A stretch of 64,000 nucleotides of DNA from Aureobasidium sp. EXF-3400 (Eukaryota; Ascomycota; Dothideomycetes; Dothideales; Saccotheciaceae), in contig SWBL01000271.1 in assembly GCA_024195585.1 (NCBI GenBank), positions 1 to 64,000 of the forward strand. Direction: 5' to 3'. The position numbers and the translations under genes were made by a program. A model generated the notes under the pieces. That model had not been told where the DNA came from, ran no database searches, and saw only the letters and a list, made by a program, of their open reading frames with translations. Positions 45,311 through 56,938 of the stretch are shown here, one piece after another (the first letter of the stretch is position 1; every line of letters starts with the position of its first letter).

Positions 45311-46430
45311 CTAGATCTCATCTTCTTCCTCATCAAAGTCATCTTCCTCACCCATATCATACAGAATCCTGCCACCTTCGCCACCACCCTTCTGCGCATC
45401 GAAGTATGGCAACACAACTCCCTCCCTAGCCTGCCTCTGTCTATCCGTGAGACCCAGCTCAAATGTAACATCCATGTCGTCTCCGGCCTGCTCTTTCTCC
45501 TCAACAGGTCTGCGATACAGTACATGGTCTTCCAACAACATGACCGTCTCACTGAATCTGTTTTTCACTCCACCAGTTTCCTGCTTCTGTAACGCAGGGT
45601 GAGGTAGGAAATACCACTCTCGCACACCACGTCCGGACTTGCGGCGATACTCCATCTCGAGTACCAGACCGGAGGTTGAGTTACCACCGAGACCGAGAAG
45701 TACGCCTTCAGTCTCTTCAGCTAGACCAAATACAGGTTCAGCGACGCTGCGTTCACGAGCTGCTTTCGCAGCAAGGACATGATTGAGAGCGTGAGTGGTT
45801 AGTATGGTAGTAGCCAGGTATTTGAGTACTGTTAGCGGTTGAGGCGTGTAAGGTGCAGCTGAGGATATGCTCGGTGGGATGGGGATATCGGCATGGTAGA
45901 CCGCGACCAGTGATACTGTGGGCGAGAGAAATGAGGATAGAAGTGCTGGAAGATTTGCCGCTGTCGCCGGATCCGAGGCCAATGTGTTTAGGTTGTCGAT
46001 GATCAATAGCTTGCCTGTTTGAACACTTCAATATCTGTTCTCTCCAAACACATTTACACAATACTCACGCTGTTGTGCTTGAGTAGCTTTTGCAATCAAT
46101 GCACCAACTTCCTTCTGAGCCTGCTGCACACCACTTTCCCACGCCTTGACAAAACAACCGACATCCTTTGGTTTTTTCAAAGTCTCAAATGAAACAAAGA
46201 TGACTTCGGTCTTTGCTACCTGTCGTGCCGGTTAGCTCGAATTCAAATATTGATGCTCGAGGGAAGCTTACTGTAGCCCGTCGGATATATTCTCTGAGTA
46301 CAGGCTTTCCAGATTGTTCCAAGTTATCCACAATCAAGGTAAAAGGCGACACATTTTCGCGCTGTGACAATAGTTTCGAAATCAACAGCAAGTTATGCGT
46401 GCGGCGGTGTTGCAATGTTGTTGGTGCCAT
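45311..46430 (-). CDS. ELP5: Elongator complex subunit 5
   Basis: Three exons (46272-46430, 46069-46219, 45311-46014) give 337 residues. The sequence follows the Elp5/Iki1 family: an N-terminal RecA-like strand order with PFTLIVDNLEQSGKPVLREYI, then VIFVSFET, the strand LLIIDNLNTL, and an acidic C-terminal tail (GEEDDFDEEEDE). ELP5 forms the hexameric Elp4-5-6 ring of Elongator, which modifies the wobble uridine of tRNAs in the cytosol. As expected for Elp4-6, no functional P-loop is seen. The 3' end lies 269 bp from the SNRNP27 start, and both genes are transcribed leftward. Confidence 0.88.
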
Positions 46431-46937
46431 GTTGAAGATTTTTTATGATACCGGATAATAGCTTTGGAACGACTCTTGCATCCAAGCCAACGAGATGTTG
46501 TTGTGTGGATTTCTGATAGCAAACGGTTTGGTGATTTGAGAATCCAAGATGAGACTAGTTTTCACAGTGGTCGAGCAAGTATCTGGCTCAAGAGGTCTTG
46601 ATCTTGGTTGCTATTTCGAGTTGTTTGCATGACGTTGCTAACACATTTTGTTGCCAACAGACATTCCTGCATAAAAATGCACAAACATCACTATTCTAAA
46701 AGGTCTTGAAAGTACTCGTCCAGTATTCGTGATCATTCAAAGCCCAAGAACCATCTCTTGCGAGGGCCAAAGCACTTTGAACCATTTCTTGGTGCATTTC
46801 TACAGGAGTTTCCGGTGAATCTGATGGCTGTAAAAGAGCAAGTCATACTTTTATATTCTAAGCATGCAAAGCAACTCCCTCCTGTTTCGTGATCATTAGT
46901 GTCGTTACGTCGTTACACAACGAGACGATGTCGTTGT
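46431..46937. other. Intergenic, ELP5 promoter
   Basis: Between the start of ELP5 and the end of the ASXH-domain gene, both leftward. It should hold the ELP5 promoter. Nothing else is visible. Confidence 0.35.
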
Positions 46938-47380
46938 CTAATTCCTCTTGAAGTGCTCAGGGTCATACTTCTGACCCCAGTGCTCCTCACGCTCCTTCTC
47001 CTTCCAGTCGTCATATGCTCCTGAGATGCGCTCTCCAGTGGCCTGCTTGGCCTGTTTCTGCCACTTTGCAGTATTGCGCCCTGCAGCAAGATCCTGCTCC
47101 CATTCGTAAATGAAATGCTTGATGTATTTTGCGTAGCTTGTCTTGAGCGGATGCACGTCAGGATCAGGCTCGGAATCGCTGCCGTGCGGCGAGACGGGCA
47201 GCATGCGATACAGCTCGCGTCTTGTGTCTAAGTCAAGCGAGGACCAGGCTTCTTCTCTGGTGAGCAGATTCTGTGAAATGCATGAGCTTCCAATTGTCTA
47301 AGGACGATGGATGATCTACTTACCACAAGATTGATCTTGGTGAGTCTTGAGGAGGCTTGGCTGATGAGGCGGTCTGACAT
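46938..47380 (-). CDS. Small protein with Asx-homology (ASXH)-type domain
   Basis: Two exons (47324-47380, 46938-47270) give 129 residues. The core has LLTREEAWSSLDLDTRRELYRMLP, then a region that positions the chain DVHPLKTSYAKYIKHFIYEW and KWQKQAKQATGER. This order resembles the ASXH domain, which in animals and some fungi marks subunits linked to deubiquitination and chromatin (the ASX/PR-DUB group). Here it is unusually small and nothing flanks the domain. The link is by pattern only. The C-terminal half is basic and helical. Confidence 0.65.
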
Positions 47381-48552
47381 GACTTCGAGTGACTTGTTGT
47401 ATGAAATGAGATAGGAACAAATCTTTGAAGTGATCTTGCTCTGTTTGGAGACGTGGAAGAAAGTGATCGGTCAAGGAAGTCGCTTTAGTCGCAAAGATGC
47501 AGCGCAAACCTCTTGACGTGATATATAAAATTTGCTTTAGTTGTGGTGTGTGAGTTTCAATGGGAAAGGACGAAGTGAATGGTGTTTTGGTGTTGTTGTT
47601 GTAAAGTATTGGTTTGTGGATGGAGGAAAGAGTGTTGAGTTGGTGGTATTAAGAAGGAAGGCAATGGCCCGTGCGCACTCAGTAATGACCACCTACCTTG
47701 TGATATGGCTGCTCTGCGATGTCTCCAAGATTGAGACCAAGCATCTAAGGTTCATCTGGGCTCGTCGTTACTTTCCTGATATCGACAGACGTATATGCCG
47801 AGAGGTTGAAATTGCGTATGAGAATCATGATGAGGCGAGATCTGACAAGCAGTGGAAGGAGATGATACTGTGGTGTTGTGGCATCTTGGCTGTTTTATGC
47901 ATCTCGAGGCCATAGAATAGCGTCATCCCATTTGGAGACATCATGGCCACAGGAGACTCGTCTTCTTCAGAGCAAAGCTAGTGAAGTCCTGAACAGCTCG
48001 TCACATGAACCTGTGGCTTTCCTGCATCACAGCAGTATACCATGGGACAAGGTCAAAACTCGATACCAATGAACTATAACATGTACTGGCCACGATGTGG
48101 AGTGGAACGAATTGCAGGCAGGTAAAGTTGGAGAACCATTTTGCTCGGAGATACATGTGCTTGCTGGCAGATATTCACCGCCTTCGGGAGTCGGACTTTG
48201 TTGACCCCCTGGCCAGAAGCATGTTTGACCTGGCAAGCTGCATCTTTGTCCTGAGCCAACCCATAACATTTCCAGCCATAACACTACCACACCTTGTATA
48301 TTGCGAGAAATCTTGTGATATAGGCATTGTGACTCTAGTAAATCTAATTCGAATGTGAGTGTGCCTTCCTGATTCAGCCGAAGTTGGTATGACGCCATCG
48401 ATGCGGGACTGCCTCATGCAAAGTTGCCAGTCAACAGTTGTCAGCCAGGCGCAACGTTCTGCTTTCGCAATTGTGTGCATCCATACTGCATCTCGAAGAT
48501 AGTGTCTTGTGCGTCGCATCAGACAAGCTGACTTGGAAGAAGAATCTCCAGA
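47381..48552. other. Intergenic
   Basis: Contains the promoters of the ASXH gene and SEC22. A stop-free frame at 47541-47915 (first ATG near 47662) has no family match that I can see, and the rest is featureless. Confidence 0.35.
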
Positions 48553-49360
48553 ATGCCCATCTACTCAACACAGATCGTCCGCCTGGACGGATTGATGCTC
48601 GCGGCATCCATCGAGAACTCTCCAGTGCGTACAACCAGAGCCATATCGAAGAAGGGAAACTCATGGCATGCAGCACGATGACACCATCTCGAACCTCAAG
48701 AACCAACAACGAACTCTCGTCCGCAAGATGAACAACACTTCCGAACCACGAGCCGCCATCGAGTCGGGCGAATACAAGCTTCAGTAAGCAGTCCATGATC
48801 ATGTATTGATCTTCCGTGTCTGACTTGCACGCCACAGCTACTACCGTCACGAAGACCTCATCTTCTTCGCCATTACCGAGCGTTCTTTCCCCAAGGAGCT
48901 TGCCGCCATGTATCTCGACGACGTCTCGGCTGAATTCTTGAGCACTCACAGAGACACTGAATATCGTTCTCCAGCATTGCGTCCGTACGCCTTCAACGAC
49001 TTCGATACCTTCATGCAACGCACCAAAAAGTCCTACGAGAACCCTAGAGCTACGAACAACCTCGACAAGGTGCAAGCTCAGCTGAAAGAGACGACCCAGA
49101 TCATGTCCAAGAACCTGGAAGATTTGCTCTACCGTGGTGACAGCTTGGATAGGATGGGTCAGATGAGTTCCGACCTAAGGGAGTCCAGTAAGAAGTACAA
49201 GCGCGCCGCCGTGAGAATCAACTGGGAGTTGCTCCTGAAGCAGGTATGTCTGCTTCGGCATTATCGAGTGTCTTGGCGATCGCTAATTGAGCAACAGTAT
49301 GGTCCCTTTGCCGCCCTCGGTACAATCATTCTGTTCTTCATCATCTGGCGCTTTTGGTAA
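48553..49360 (+). CDS. SEC22: SEC22 v-SNARE (longin R-SNARE)
   Basis: Four exons (48553-48624, 48674-48783, 48838-49243, 49298-49360) encode 216 residues. The longin domain spans the first ~115 residues (PIYSTQIVRLDGLMLAASI, ESGEYKLHYYRHEDLIFFAITERSFP split across fields of exons 2 and 3). An R-SNARE coiled coil follows with central Arg in LYRGDSLDRMGQ, then a C-terminal anchor (FAALGTIILFFIIWRFW). Sec22 acts on ER-derived COPII vesicles and in retrograde Golgi-ER transport, and it cooperates with Bet1, Bos1 and Sed5. All four exons join in phase. SAR1 in this window acts upstream in the same route. Confidence 0.93.
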
Positions 49361-50618
49361 ACGTCTCCGACAGCACCTTCTGATGAGTTGATGCCTTTGA
49401 TGATCCAGCGAAAAGGATGCATGTATGGCGTTGGTATTACTGGCGACCTTTTTTGATATACCCCATTTGCGAAAACAGGCCAGAAAGCTGCCTCTTGCGA
49501 TTAACAAACATCATCGCAGATTCCGTTCCATCGTGATCGACTTATGTTTCCGTGTGATGGTTGTGTCCAGTCCGTCTGAAGTTGGCTGTTAAGGATCTAC
49601 CCAACTTGGTCTGTTGGTACGTATCCTACTGTGAGACCACCAACGACGCATAAGGGTACGGTCTGTACGCAACAACTGTTCAGTCTTCGTAGACTGTTCT
49701 CGACATCAACCTCAAATCTCAAGGTATGTCGTTTCGTTATTCAAATCTCGCGAGAAAGAGAGCTTGATGCATCGAGGCATGTCGAACGTATGATGTCCCC
49801 AGGGCCAAGCAATGGTGCAATTCGTCTATAAGAATGCAAAGAGTCGACCATGAGGACGTTCGTATCCGGAGAGATGTGGATCATGCCAGAGCTCTCAGCG
49901 GTCAGCTCATGTCCAGTCAGTATACTGTGTGTTGTGATGGACATTTCCGCTCTTCGGGACTGCTTTGGAGTGTCAACGCACGCTTCTTTGATTTGCGCCT
50001 TGACGTACCTGACACAGTCGGTCGATGGGACTCAGGGACTCAGGGACTCAGGTTGACGAACGAGTCTATTATCTCGATCTCACATCCGATCGCTGTGAAT
50101 GTAATCCTGATAACTCCCAGGTGGAACAACAATACAGCTTCGCCTCGGGTGGTTGTGCCCACGTTAATCTCTGACGAAACAATGAGCCGGGTTCATAACG
50201 AAACACAACTACTACAGCACTGTTCGCAACAACGCGTTCAAACAATGAAGTTTCTGTTCTCATCACGGCTTTTCGAAACATTGTCTTTCCAGCTTGAGAT
50301 CGATGCCCGGTGTCAGGGGCTCGATCGGTCGGTCGACTGTCACGCATACACAGGGTCAAAGCACATGCACATGGACAAGTGGAGTATCTGGAACGAGTTT
50401 GCCATTTCCCACTACGGAGGACTCCTGGATGTGTTAGTTTCTGGTGGTATATTTTGAGAAGCTGCATTGGATGATTTACCTCCTCGCTATCCCTCCGGGC
50501 CGCAACAATGCCTTATCGATGGCTTTCTTGGGTGCGCCATGCCCTCAATGCCTGCTTCTTGCTATGCGTCAGCGTTGTTTTCTTGCTCCAATAGCAGGAA
50601 GAGTATACCTCTGCTGTC
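49361..50618. other. Gene-poor stretch after SEC22
   Basis: A 207-codon plus-strand frame from 49834 has an ATG but no recognisable domain, and its C-terminal part overlaps a minus-strand frame. A short tandem repeat of GGGACTCA lies at about 50030-50052. I do not call a gene here. Confidence 0.35.
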
Positions 50619-50849
50619 TCAAGCGTTGAGCAGCATGAGATGCTGCAGCATCTCATCTTCGAAGATGAAGAACTTCTGGCCATTGGCCTTCTTGATAATG
50701 TTGCCCGCGGTGGGGTCTTCGGTGATCTTGGCCTTGGTGGCCAGCCAGATGCTGGCGATAGAGCCAGCAGGAATGCTCATATGAGCAGAGCCCTTGGTGG
50801 TGGTGGTGGGGGCAGCGGCGGCGGCGTCTGTCTTCTTGTTGGTGGGCAT
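50619..50849 (-). CDS. Possible small protein, 76 residues
   Basis: A short frame with an ATG in a good context (ACCACCATGCCC) and ordered codon use (many C-ending codons, unlike the surrounding sequence). The N-terminus is Ala/Thr-rich and low-complexity; then comes HMSIPAGSIASIWLATK and a Lys-rich, mixed C-terminal part ending in DEMLQHLMLLNA. I recognise no domain. It lies alone in a gene-poor zone. It could be a real small gene or a coding remnant; codon use is the main argument for it. Confidence 0.4.
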   Translation of the reverse strand: MPTNKKTDAAAAAPTTTTKGSAHMSIPAGSIASIWLATKAKITEDPTAGNIIKKANGQKFFIFEDEMLQHLMLLNA

Positions 50850-53800
50850 GGTGGTTTTGTCTGCTTGTGCCTGGTCAGTCAGGCTGTCATTGGCGCTTCT
50901 AGGGTTCTTGCGCAATTGAAGATCGCTCGAGCCGTGGAGCACTACAAGAGAGAAAAGGCTCAGCAGATTGACTTACAAGAATTGTGGTTGTGGTTGATTA
51001 TGGAAGAAAGTCTGTTTGGTGCGCGCACTTTATGTCTACCATGCGAGGCAGCAGGACCGAGCGTCACTCACATGCTAAACATCCTACCACTCTCCTGGCA
51101 ATCGCTTCGCCAGCATGCTTCCCCTGCTTTGGCGCGATGGCACTGCGCCGACCATCTTTATGGGGAAGCATGTGAGTAGTACGAGTTTGAACCCTGGGCA
51201 TAGCGATACACTATTGCTTGTTCTATATGACCTAGTCCAACGCAGAGCGCAATAGTATTGCTAGGCAGTGGTACGGAGGAGAGTCTCCAGCAAGCACTAT
51301 CACAAGGCCTGATGCTCTACTTCTGCAACACCTTGCATCAGGAATTGATTCTACAATCCCCGCAGCCATCGTAACCGGTATTCAAGAGCTCCACGATGAT
51401 TCAGGGGTTTGTGCCACTGCTGAAGTATCCTTCTTGTTGGAAGAATGGCGAATGCTCAATGGCCGGACGACGTCCAGTCATTCTTCTGCTATGTTTCTAC
51501 AGCTTGTGAATTACCTGCAGATTGGCTGGAGAGCGAAGATCCTTCGAGCCGTATGGTACTCCACTTCTGCGGTGATCATCGCAGTTGTCCTTGATCTGCC
51601 CTATCTTCGTTTGACCTTTGTGAGTCTGCCTTATGCTTTATATACTAAGGAATGTCCGGTTTCATCACCAGAGATAGCGAGCCAATCGGACTCTCCCATG
51701 GGATCGCCTGCTGCGGCCGCGTCGGTCACTTAGTGTGAGGGAATGATCTCAGCTATCTCATCTTTTTTGCCAAGTTCGTGGGTTCGATCCGCCTTGACTT
51801 TCATACCGTCCCTTTTCTTTTTACGATTCCATCTCAGAGTATTGTAGTGGCCGGTGTCCATACTCTCCATATAACGGTCTCTACAGAGCCATATACCCAT
51901 GATTCTGTCTCGCATGCGCAACTCGATGCTTGCCCTCTGCTCCTGATGTCATCTCTGCTAATTCACTGTATAGTCATCGCTTCTGACCACTTTGGTTGTT
52001 TTGGTGACATTTTACCACAGGAGTAGCTGGGAGACTAACGGACTAGATAGGTTTACGACGACGAACCTGCTTTGTTAACGGCCATAATAATGCCCAATGG
52101 GAGGGTGTAACCTGGCTCGTCATGATAGCTTGCCCGTATCTATCTCCCGTCACACGTTTGTCGACATACTTTACTTGCTACTCAACAAAGGTGTGGATCG
52201 TTTCTCTGTACTTTCTCTACTATTGATGTCCAGACAACATAGTATGGCACCGCAACAAGAAAGTCCCACTATCCCAGCTCGCCAATCTATGGTTCTGACA
52301 TCCGTGTATTTATTCAGGCTCTTTTCTGAGCCTATTGAAAGTGGGGAAGTCGAAGCAAAGTAGAAGGTATGCATCGACCGGAACATCATCTTAGTCTCAA
52401 GTCTGTATAGATGAGTATCAGCCAGATACCATCATCTGTATGTGGGACTTGCAATCATCGAGTTGCTTTGACTAGTATGAGCAGTTTGTTATTACAGTTT
52501 GCCAGGAAAAAGCATATGCGATGGAACATCTGGCACACTTTTCAGTGCTCAAGATTGTTAAAAGTCTCCAAGTTAAGACTCTCTGGCAATGGATGCAGCG
52601 ATATCTAAGCTATGAAAATGCATGCTTGTTTCTCAAAGCTGAAGTGTGGATAGAGAGATATCTTGAGTTTGTACTTGACAGGAACTGTTTGCATCTTGAA
52701 GGATGAGGCTGAAGAGGATGAGGCTTAAGAGGATGAGGCTGAAGAGGATGAGGTTGAAAAGGATGATAAATTATACTACTTCTGTTTGAAGAGACCATGT
52801 CACAATTTCATAATGGGAAAGTACAAACAAGGAGTGGGAACCTTAAAGGTGTTCAGCCACTACCTAATCAATCTGTTCGTGTAATTACGGAAGCAAGCGG
52901 AAGGTATGACTTCTCAGCTTGTCTGACGTTCCTTCTGAGTCACCGCTCGCGCGAGATTCTGCACGCTATCGACGTTCTTGCCTTGTGTATCAACGCTTCA
53001 TGACTTTGTTAGGAGACATGCACATCGAAAGAAGCAACGAACGTTGTGCACCGCAGAGTTGTCATCCCAGATTCATGCTGCCTAACTCCACTTGACTCGT
53101 CTGCCAGGGAGTAGCACACGCACATCCGGCTCTTCATTCTTGTTCTGGTTTTGACTTTGGCAATTTTGTCAAAACCTGACATGGCAGATAAGGAAGTGTC
53201 GACCGACCTGTCGGACCTGCAGATCAGACTTCTTGGCAACTCAAATGTCATGAGGGTATAAACACATTCTTTTGTCCTTGAGGTTGACGGACAACACCTC
53301 GATACACATCCCTATCTCGCATCCTGGAGAGATTTTGCTGTCTCCACAATCTCATTGGCATATATCAAAACTTCTATCTGAATTCAACAAATATAGTGCC
53401 CCTGAGCTCACCCCTGAGATTCGCAACACTCCCTATCACTACCACACACTAATTCAAAAATCACCTCAGGGGATAAAAAAAAAAAAGGAGCAAAAATCAA
53501 CCAGCCTCCGGGAAATACGACAAAATGCAAATATGCGGGACCCGGGTTTGGTGCCCGGTACGTGAGATCGATTGTACCCGGGAGCGGATACGTCGATAAC
53601 CTAGTATTCTCCGACGATGTGACCTAGGGATCATAGTATGTTGGTGGTGGCTGCTTGTTAGCCAAAACTCAACGAGCGTAGCAGCTGGCTCTGATGTCGT
53701 CTTCAAGGTCTTTGACTTCTTGGATTTTCCATTGCCCGCCAGGACTGTAGTGGTCCAGGTAGGTTTGAGTTGGTCAGAAAGATCCAAGGATGTTGTTTTA

Positions 53801-54570
53801 TAGTGGTGAAGTGAAGTACTTGGAACACCACTTTGCTATAACCATGCGAAGTTTGAATTCACTGGTATAGCTGAATTTTTGAACTTTTGAGAATACTGCA
53901 AGATAGGAAGTCACGTATTTATTCTTGGACATCGTACTTGCCATGACTCTGCTTCACTTTTCTTGGTTCAAATTCATCACTTCAATGCTCAGATCGGCTT
54001 GACTTGACTCTTCGTCCAGTGCTTTCGTTTTTTCAACAGTCGAAGCTCGAGGTCCTCCCCTTGTCTCTTGACCCACGATTTTTCTGAGCTGAAGGGAACT
54101 ACGTCGATGGTCCAAAATGGTTGTGAGGCTATTAGAATTCACCACAAGTCACAAGCTCTCACTGCACCTGAGATACAGATTCAATGTCAAGATGGTTCAC
54201 TCAGAGGCATAATCAATCAACTGGGCTCTATGTCGACGTGATTGCCCTTGTGCTTTCTCGAAGCATGGCAGTTTTTGAATTTTTGATATGATGCAACGAT
54301 TTATGATAGTGACTACACCACGAGAACCATCAATTATGACATACGGTTCAAAAAAATGCTATCATTCTTGAGGAACAACACTGGAGAGTCTGAAGCCTGT
54401 ATCGTTACACAAGGGGGCATGATGACGAAACTGGCAGCTTCGTCTATATTATTGTGGCACAGCATGCATGTACGCGCCGCACAAGACAATATCTCAGAAA
54501 AATCGAGGGAAGACATCAACTTCTTCTCAGAGACTCGTTCCTCTATATCCGTCTACAAAACTGCAACCAA
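50850..54570. other. Gene-poor AT-rich region, no supported gene
   Basis: About 3.7 kb. An open frame at 51237-51733 on the plus strand lacks an early ATG and has no clear domain. A GAGGATGAGGCTGAA minisatellite lies near 52700-52760. A 12-base A run occurs near 53477. Nothing else can be supported. Confidence 0.4.
52700..52762 (+). repeat. 15-bp minisatellite, about four copies
   Basis: The unit GAGGATGAGGCTGAA is repeated head-to-tail about four times with a few substitutions (GCTTAA and GTTGAA variants). It is non-coding in the plus strand because some copies contain TAA. In the minus strand it reads PHPLQ repeats without a supporting gene. Confidence 0.7.
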
Positions 54571-55408
54571 ATGCTTCCTACAAACATACCCAACCTTGAA
54601 GCCTTGATAGATCAAGGGACAGTCCGCAGACCTGTTAATGGCTTCTTCAGAAAGCGCGATTACACCAACCGCGAACTCGACACGCTGAAACGTCTGGATC
54701 CAGACGCGAGCAAGGCGATTGGACGGGGACTGTCGAACACGGAGCGTGACGTTTTGCTCGAGTACAAAGGTCGATTGATCGCTGCGCAATCCCGAACGAA
54801 GACTTTTGGAACAGCCGCCGGCATTCTGACCGGATTGGCCATTACATTCAATGTGCCTAGAGTACGTGGACTCTGGAATCGCCAAGGCTATGTTAGCTGG
54901 ACCTGGAACCTGTGCTGGCGCACTTATGCTAACTTATGCTAGTTATTACATCGCTGGGGAAATCATCAAATACCAGATTGTACGCCAGACTGAGCTGCCT
55001 CCTCTACACATCAGAATCCTCCGCGACCCTCGCATGAGTGCTTTCAAAGAGTCGGTTGAACTCCGCAAAGAAGAGTTTGGAGGACATGAACCCATACTTG
55101 TCAGAAGTTGGAAAGATCTGAGCAGAACCGAGCCACCAATCCAATGGTTCAAAGCCGCTGCAACGAGACCCTTACCAGGTCAGAAGGAGGAACGCCCTGT
55201 CATCGATCACCCTGAGCTTAGCTGGTACAGGGCATGGCCATCAGACAGCGATGAGGAACGACCGGGAGATGATGTCTTAGCGAGCAAGAAGCAAAGGATG
55301 ATAGATCCTTTGGACCGTTCACGGAGTCTGTTGGAAGATGTGAGAATTGTCGTACTTGCGTACGGGATCACAGATCTGGCCTTGAAGCCTTGCATGTATG
55401 TCTCGTAG
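54571..55408 (+). pseudogene. Hypothetical gene interrupted by a 10-bp tandem duplication
   Basis: The frame from ATG 54571 runs about 120 codons and stops at 54940-54942; a second frame, offset by one, then stays open to 55408. The switch lies at a perfect tandem duplication of ACTTATGCTA (54922-54931 and 54932-54941). With one copy, the total length is 828 nt and both parts join in one frame of about 275 residues. The encoded protein is basic at the start (DYTNRELDTLKRLDPDA), hydrophobic in the middle (AAGILTGLAITF, YYIAGEII), and hydrophilic after. I recognise no family. An intron cannot repair it well: the good donor at 54863 and the TAG at 54940 would join out of frame. A sequencing error is possible. 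Confidence 0.6.
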
Positions 55409-56938
55409 CTTGCGACGCTAGTTCTCTGTACCTCTCGGCAGTGGTGTTCGAATCCTAGAAACACAGTTCCATAGTGATGGTGGATTTGGGTCGCGATCCG
55501 ATACCATGTGCGGTCTCTGGGTGTTGATAGCCTCAAGCAGAGAGGTGGATGAGGCAATTGATCCTATCTCTGCTGCTCGGTCTCGGATTAAGTAGAGTCG
55601 GAATTTCGGGCGACCGAATCTGATTGGAACGCATAAAAGAATGTGCGTCAGGATCAGGCATAGAATCATTTTAGGCCATTTAGAGAATGTGGTAGTGAAC
55701 ATGGCGGGCACGGAGTCGCCAATCATAGATCACGATACCTGATCGTGGAAAGTCGAATGGACCGGTGTTGGCTAAACGTGTAACTCGGGACATGTATTGC
55801 TAGCAATATTTAGCTATAATCAATATTCTTCTCGAGGATATGCAAGGGTGTCTTGCTAGCGAAGTAAGTTTGTAAGGCAAAAAGTTGAATGGAGATGACG
55901 TTTCGGCGCGGGAAGAGATTGTGCTGTCTCTGTCTTGCTTGTGGAATGATTTTCTGACGAGATGTGACATTTGCATTGGTATCTGAAGTCGAGCTGTACA
56001 TTTGATCTCGAAATCAATTGCTCTCATGGAGTGACGGTGCTGAGTTCGTTGCTGCAAACTCCACGGTAATCGACGTAGCGTCAAAATTTGGGCATTCTCA
56101 TCACTCTGAAAGAAGGCGAAGTGAAACGTACCGGAGAAGAACAATGGGAAGCAGGCAATACAAAGAAGATCCTCCCTCAAGCAGCGACTGCTTAGTCATC
56201 GGAAATGAAAGAGGGAATCCAGGGAGGGAAAGGGCCATCTTGGATCTCAAAGCTTCCGGGACAACTGTCAAATTGTGGCGTTGTAGTAGTGAAGCAACTG
56301 GAAAGAACAAGTGATGCAATCTCTCGAACAAGGAAGCCACGAGAATGAATTGAGTCTGCGCCTGCTATTTATCTGAATGCGTCGAGGCATTGCTTAATAG
56401 TACTCATATGATCACTCGGCCTCCATTGTAGCTTATTAGAATACAAAATGTTTGACCAGCACGCGGAGAGTCTAGTGAGATCCCTTTTAAAGCGAGATAT
56501 CGTTGTCCAATCCGTCATTGCTGAACGTTGCAAGTTTGCTGCTAGAAGAAAGCCGTTGTTGGCGAGTATATAGCTGTTTAGATGCTTGGACATCGGACAA
56601 TGACAACACTCCCTGAGTGCTGAAAGTGTGACAGTGTAGATATCGAAATGGACAATACTTTTCGATCCAAGATCAGGGCCATAGAGACACCTTAGGAGCA
56701 CGGTCTGTCTGTGGATAGCGACTACTCCTAGAAGTTGTTGTGCATTTAGACAGCACTGAACGCCGACGAAATTTTGATTGTATCGTTGCAGAATGTTGAC
56801 ATGGTTTGTGTGTCGTCCATTGAGACGACGACATCGTTTGTCCATTCTGTATTGAGACGACAACAAACATTGACGCTTCTTCGCTACTTAAGAGGCTCTT
56901 GCCTCTCCTTCCACCTCTCCGCTATCAGATTCGTCACC
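55409..56938. other. Intergenic, no supported gene
   Basis: Holds the promoter of the next gene and leftovers. A minus-strand frame at 56369-56866 is about 160 codons but has no domain; a local direct repeat (TTGAGACGAC) lies near 56820-56862. Confidence 0.35.

Noticed and set aside
47541..47915. A plus-strand frame of 124 codons
   Set aside because: It opens without an ATG; the part after the first ATG is about 84 codons with no family signal.
48431..49075. A 214-codon minus-strand frame
   Set aside because: Antisense shadow of SEC22, spanning its introns, with no domain.
51770..51800. GGGTTCGATCC-like stretch that recalls a tRNA T arm
   Set aside because: The T stem does not pair and no D or anticodon arm is found around it.
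53272..53565. A 97-codon plus-strand frame next to an A-run
   Set aside because: No domain; the Lys run comes from a stretch of A. A retrotransposed copy was considered but there is no matching coding sequence in the window.
54863..54942. An intron with good GTACGT donor, CTAAC branch and TAG acceptor in the frameshifted gene
   Set aside because: It would join the exons out of phase and cut the protein short, losing the long open 3' frame, so I prefer the 10-bp duplication as the explanation.
56369..56866. A ~160-codon minus-strand frame
   Set aside because: No domain, poor codon structure, and it lies in the promoter of the next gene.
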